The translations under genes and the position numbers were made by a program. The notes beneath the pieces were generated by a model. It saw nothing but the letters and a program-made list of their open reading frames with translations. It made no database searches and was not told the origin of the DNA. Positions 63,664-64,000 of a DNA stretch of 64,000 nt are shown in pieces. The DNA lies in assembly GCA_963748105.1 (NCBI GenBank), contig CAVVHP010000039.1, positions 44,316-108,315 of the forward strand, in the 5' to 3' direction. The DNA is from JAKAGZ01 sp963748105. Lineage in GTDB: Bacteria; Bacteroidota; Ignavibacteria; Ignavibacteriales; Ignavibacteriaceae. Each line of letters begins with the position of its first letter. The first letter of the stretch is position 1.

Positions 63664-64000
63664 TTAGACCCGGGTTTTACTTCTGCATAAATATTTAAGT
63701 ATTGATTTTTCAGCACCAGGATCGTTTGATATTACTTCAATTATCCTGCGCACTTTCCCATTTTCAGTTGATGAATCAAATTCTACGTGTAATTCCGTGC
63801 TTTCTCCTGGCTCAATTTTATTATTGTTAACCAGTGCCGCGGTACAACCACAGGAAGTTCTTACCCTTTTTATTACAAGAGTTGATTTACCTTTATTTGT
63901 AATCTTAAAATTATAACCGACCACATTTCCTTTGGTCATTTCTCCAAAATTATGACTTGTTTCCGGCCAAAAAATAATTGGAGAATCAGGAGGCCTTTGC
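63664..64000 (-). CDS. DUF1573 domain protein, partial at the window edge
   Basis: The frame is open to the last base of the window, so the start is outside; the ATG at 63939 is internal. Readable residues run from RPPDSPIIFWPETSHNFGEM through VVGYNFKITNKGKSTL, VIKRVRTSCGCTAA and IEPGESTELHVEFD, a DUF1573 (ASH-like) domain with its conserved SCGCT. The portion seen has 111 residues. Probably an exported protein; the function is unknown. The stop is 4 bases before the accD start. Confidence 0.85.
   Translation of the reverse strand, partial: QRPPDSPIIFWPETSHNFGEMTKGNVVGYNFKITNKGKSTLVIKRVRTSCGCTAALVNNNKIEPGESTELHVEFDSSTENGKVRRIIEVISNDPGAEKSILKYLCRSKTRV

Noticed and set aside
1..64000. CRISPR arrays, prophage, transposases, restriction or toxin-antitoxin systems
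   Set aside because: I looked for spaced direct repeats and typical proteins and found none.

Overview
The window looks like one contig stretch from a member of the Ignavibacteria/Chlorobi side of the Bacteroidota (FCB) superphylum. The evidence is an AT-rich genome with Gram-negative envelope genes (Lpt/Kdo cluster, TonB-type receptor, many lipoproteins), RRM-type glycine-rich RNA-binding protein, an E2-E1 fused 2-oxoglutarate dehydrogenase, and PAS/GAF histidine kinases. This is inferred from gene content; no rRNA is present. Almost everything is chromosomal housekeeping. I see no prophage, transposase or CRISPR array.

Layout. 1-3544: 2-oxoglutarate dehydrogenase component, entering from the left edge and split by a one-base frameshift. 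3608-5772: sensor kinase with a broken receiver gene. 5946-6785: tRNA-Gly, tRNA-Asp and an RNA-binding protein. 7053-11030: gene-poor accessory zone with three STAS paralogues that carry a shared leader, one DUF4382-like lipoprotein and a tRNA-Val remnant; the intact tRNA-Val is at 11177-11251. 11348-15506: phosphofructokinase, RNase HIII and a second sensor kinase. 15776-18581: feoA-feoB and a Fur-family gene. 18609-25954: hydrolases, a frameshifted beta-propeller protein, M28 peptidase, ferredoxin, phosphatase, kinase and FKBP. 26514-32399: carbohydrate-binding-like protein, aldo/keto reductase, M15 peptidase, cupin, a membrane-anchored MutS-like ATPase and a GT22-like enzyme. 32413-37732: lptB-lptA-lptC-kdsD-unknown-kdsA, an LPS core and export operon. 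37998-42992: PIG-L deacetylase, a tiny membrane protein translationally coupled to a sodium/solute symporter, and a TetR regulator. 42998-47363: phnD-phnC-phnE-pstB-phoU operon with a Pho-box-like direct repeat upstream. 47506-50745: Rieske oxygenase, ruvB and an HGSNAT-like membrane protein. 51102-57055: a B12-binding MerR regulator, TonB-type receptor, fasciclin protein, SDR and SRPBCC protein. 57206-60202: hsp20, dnaK and hsp20. 60419-64000: birA, coaX, panC, accD and a partial DUF1573 protein.

The most interesting system is at 50.9-57 kb. The MerR protein carries the W-x9-EH motif and cobalamin-binding histidine of CarH/LitR light sensors. Its promoter, the promoter of the fasciclin gene and a promoter-like site facing the HGSNAT-like gene share the same geometry: T(T/C)GACA, four bases, then TTAGACA. 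The fasciclin promoter is a perfect sigma-70 consensus (TTGACA-N17-TATAAT) followed by a perfect inverted repeat of that half-site, TTGTCTAA-N5-TTAGACAA. I infer a B12/light-controlled surface regulon.

Four single-base indels in otherwise well conserved genes (2-oxoglutarate dehydrogenase, receiver twice, beta-propeller) suggest either draft-assembly errors or real pseudogenes; raw reads would tell.
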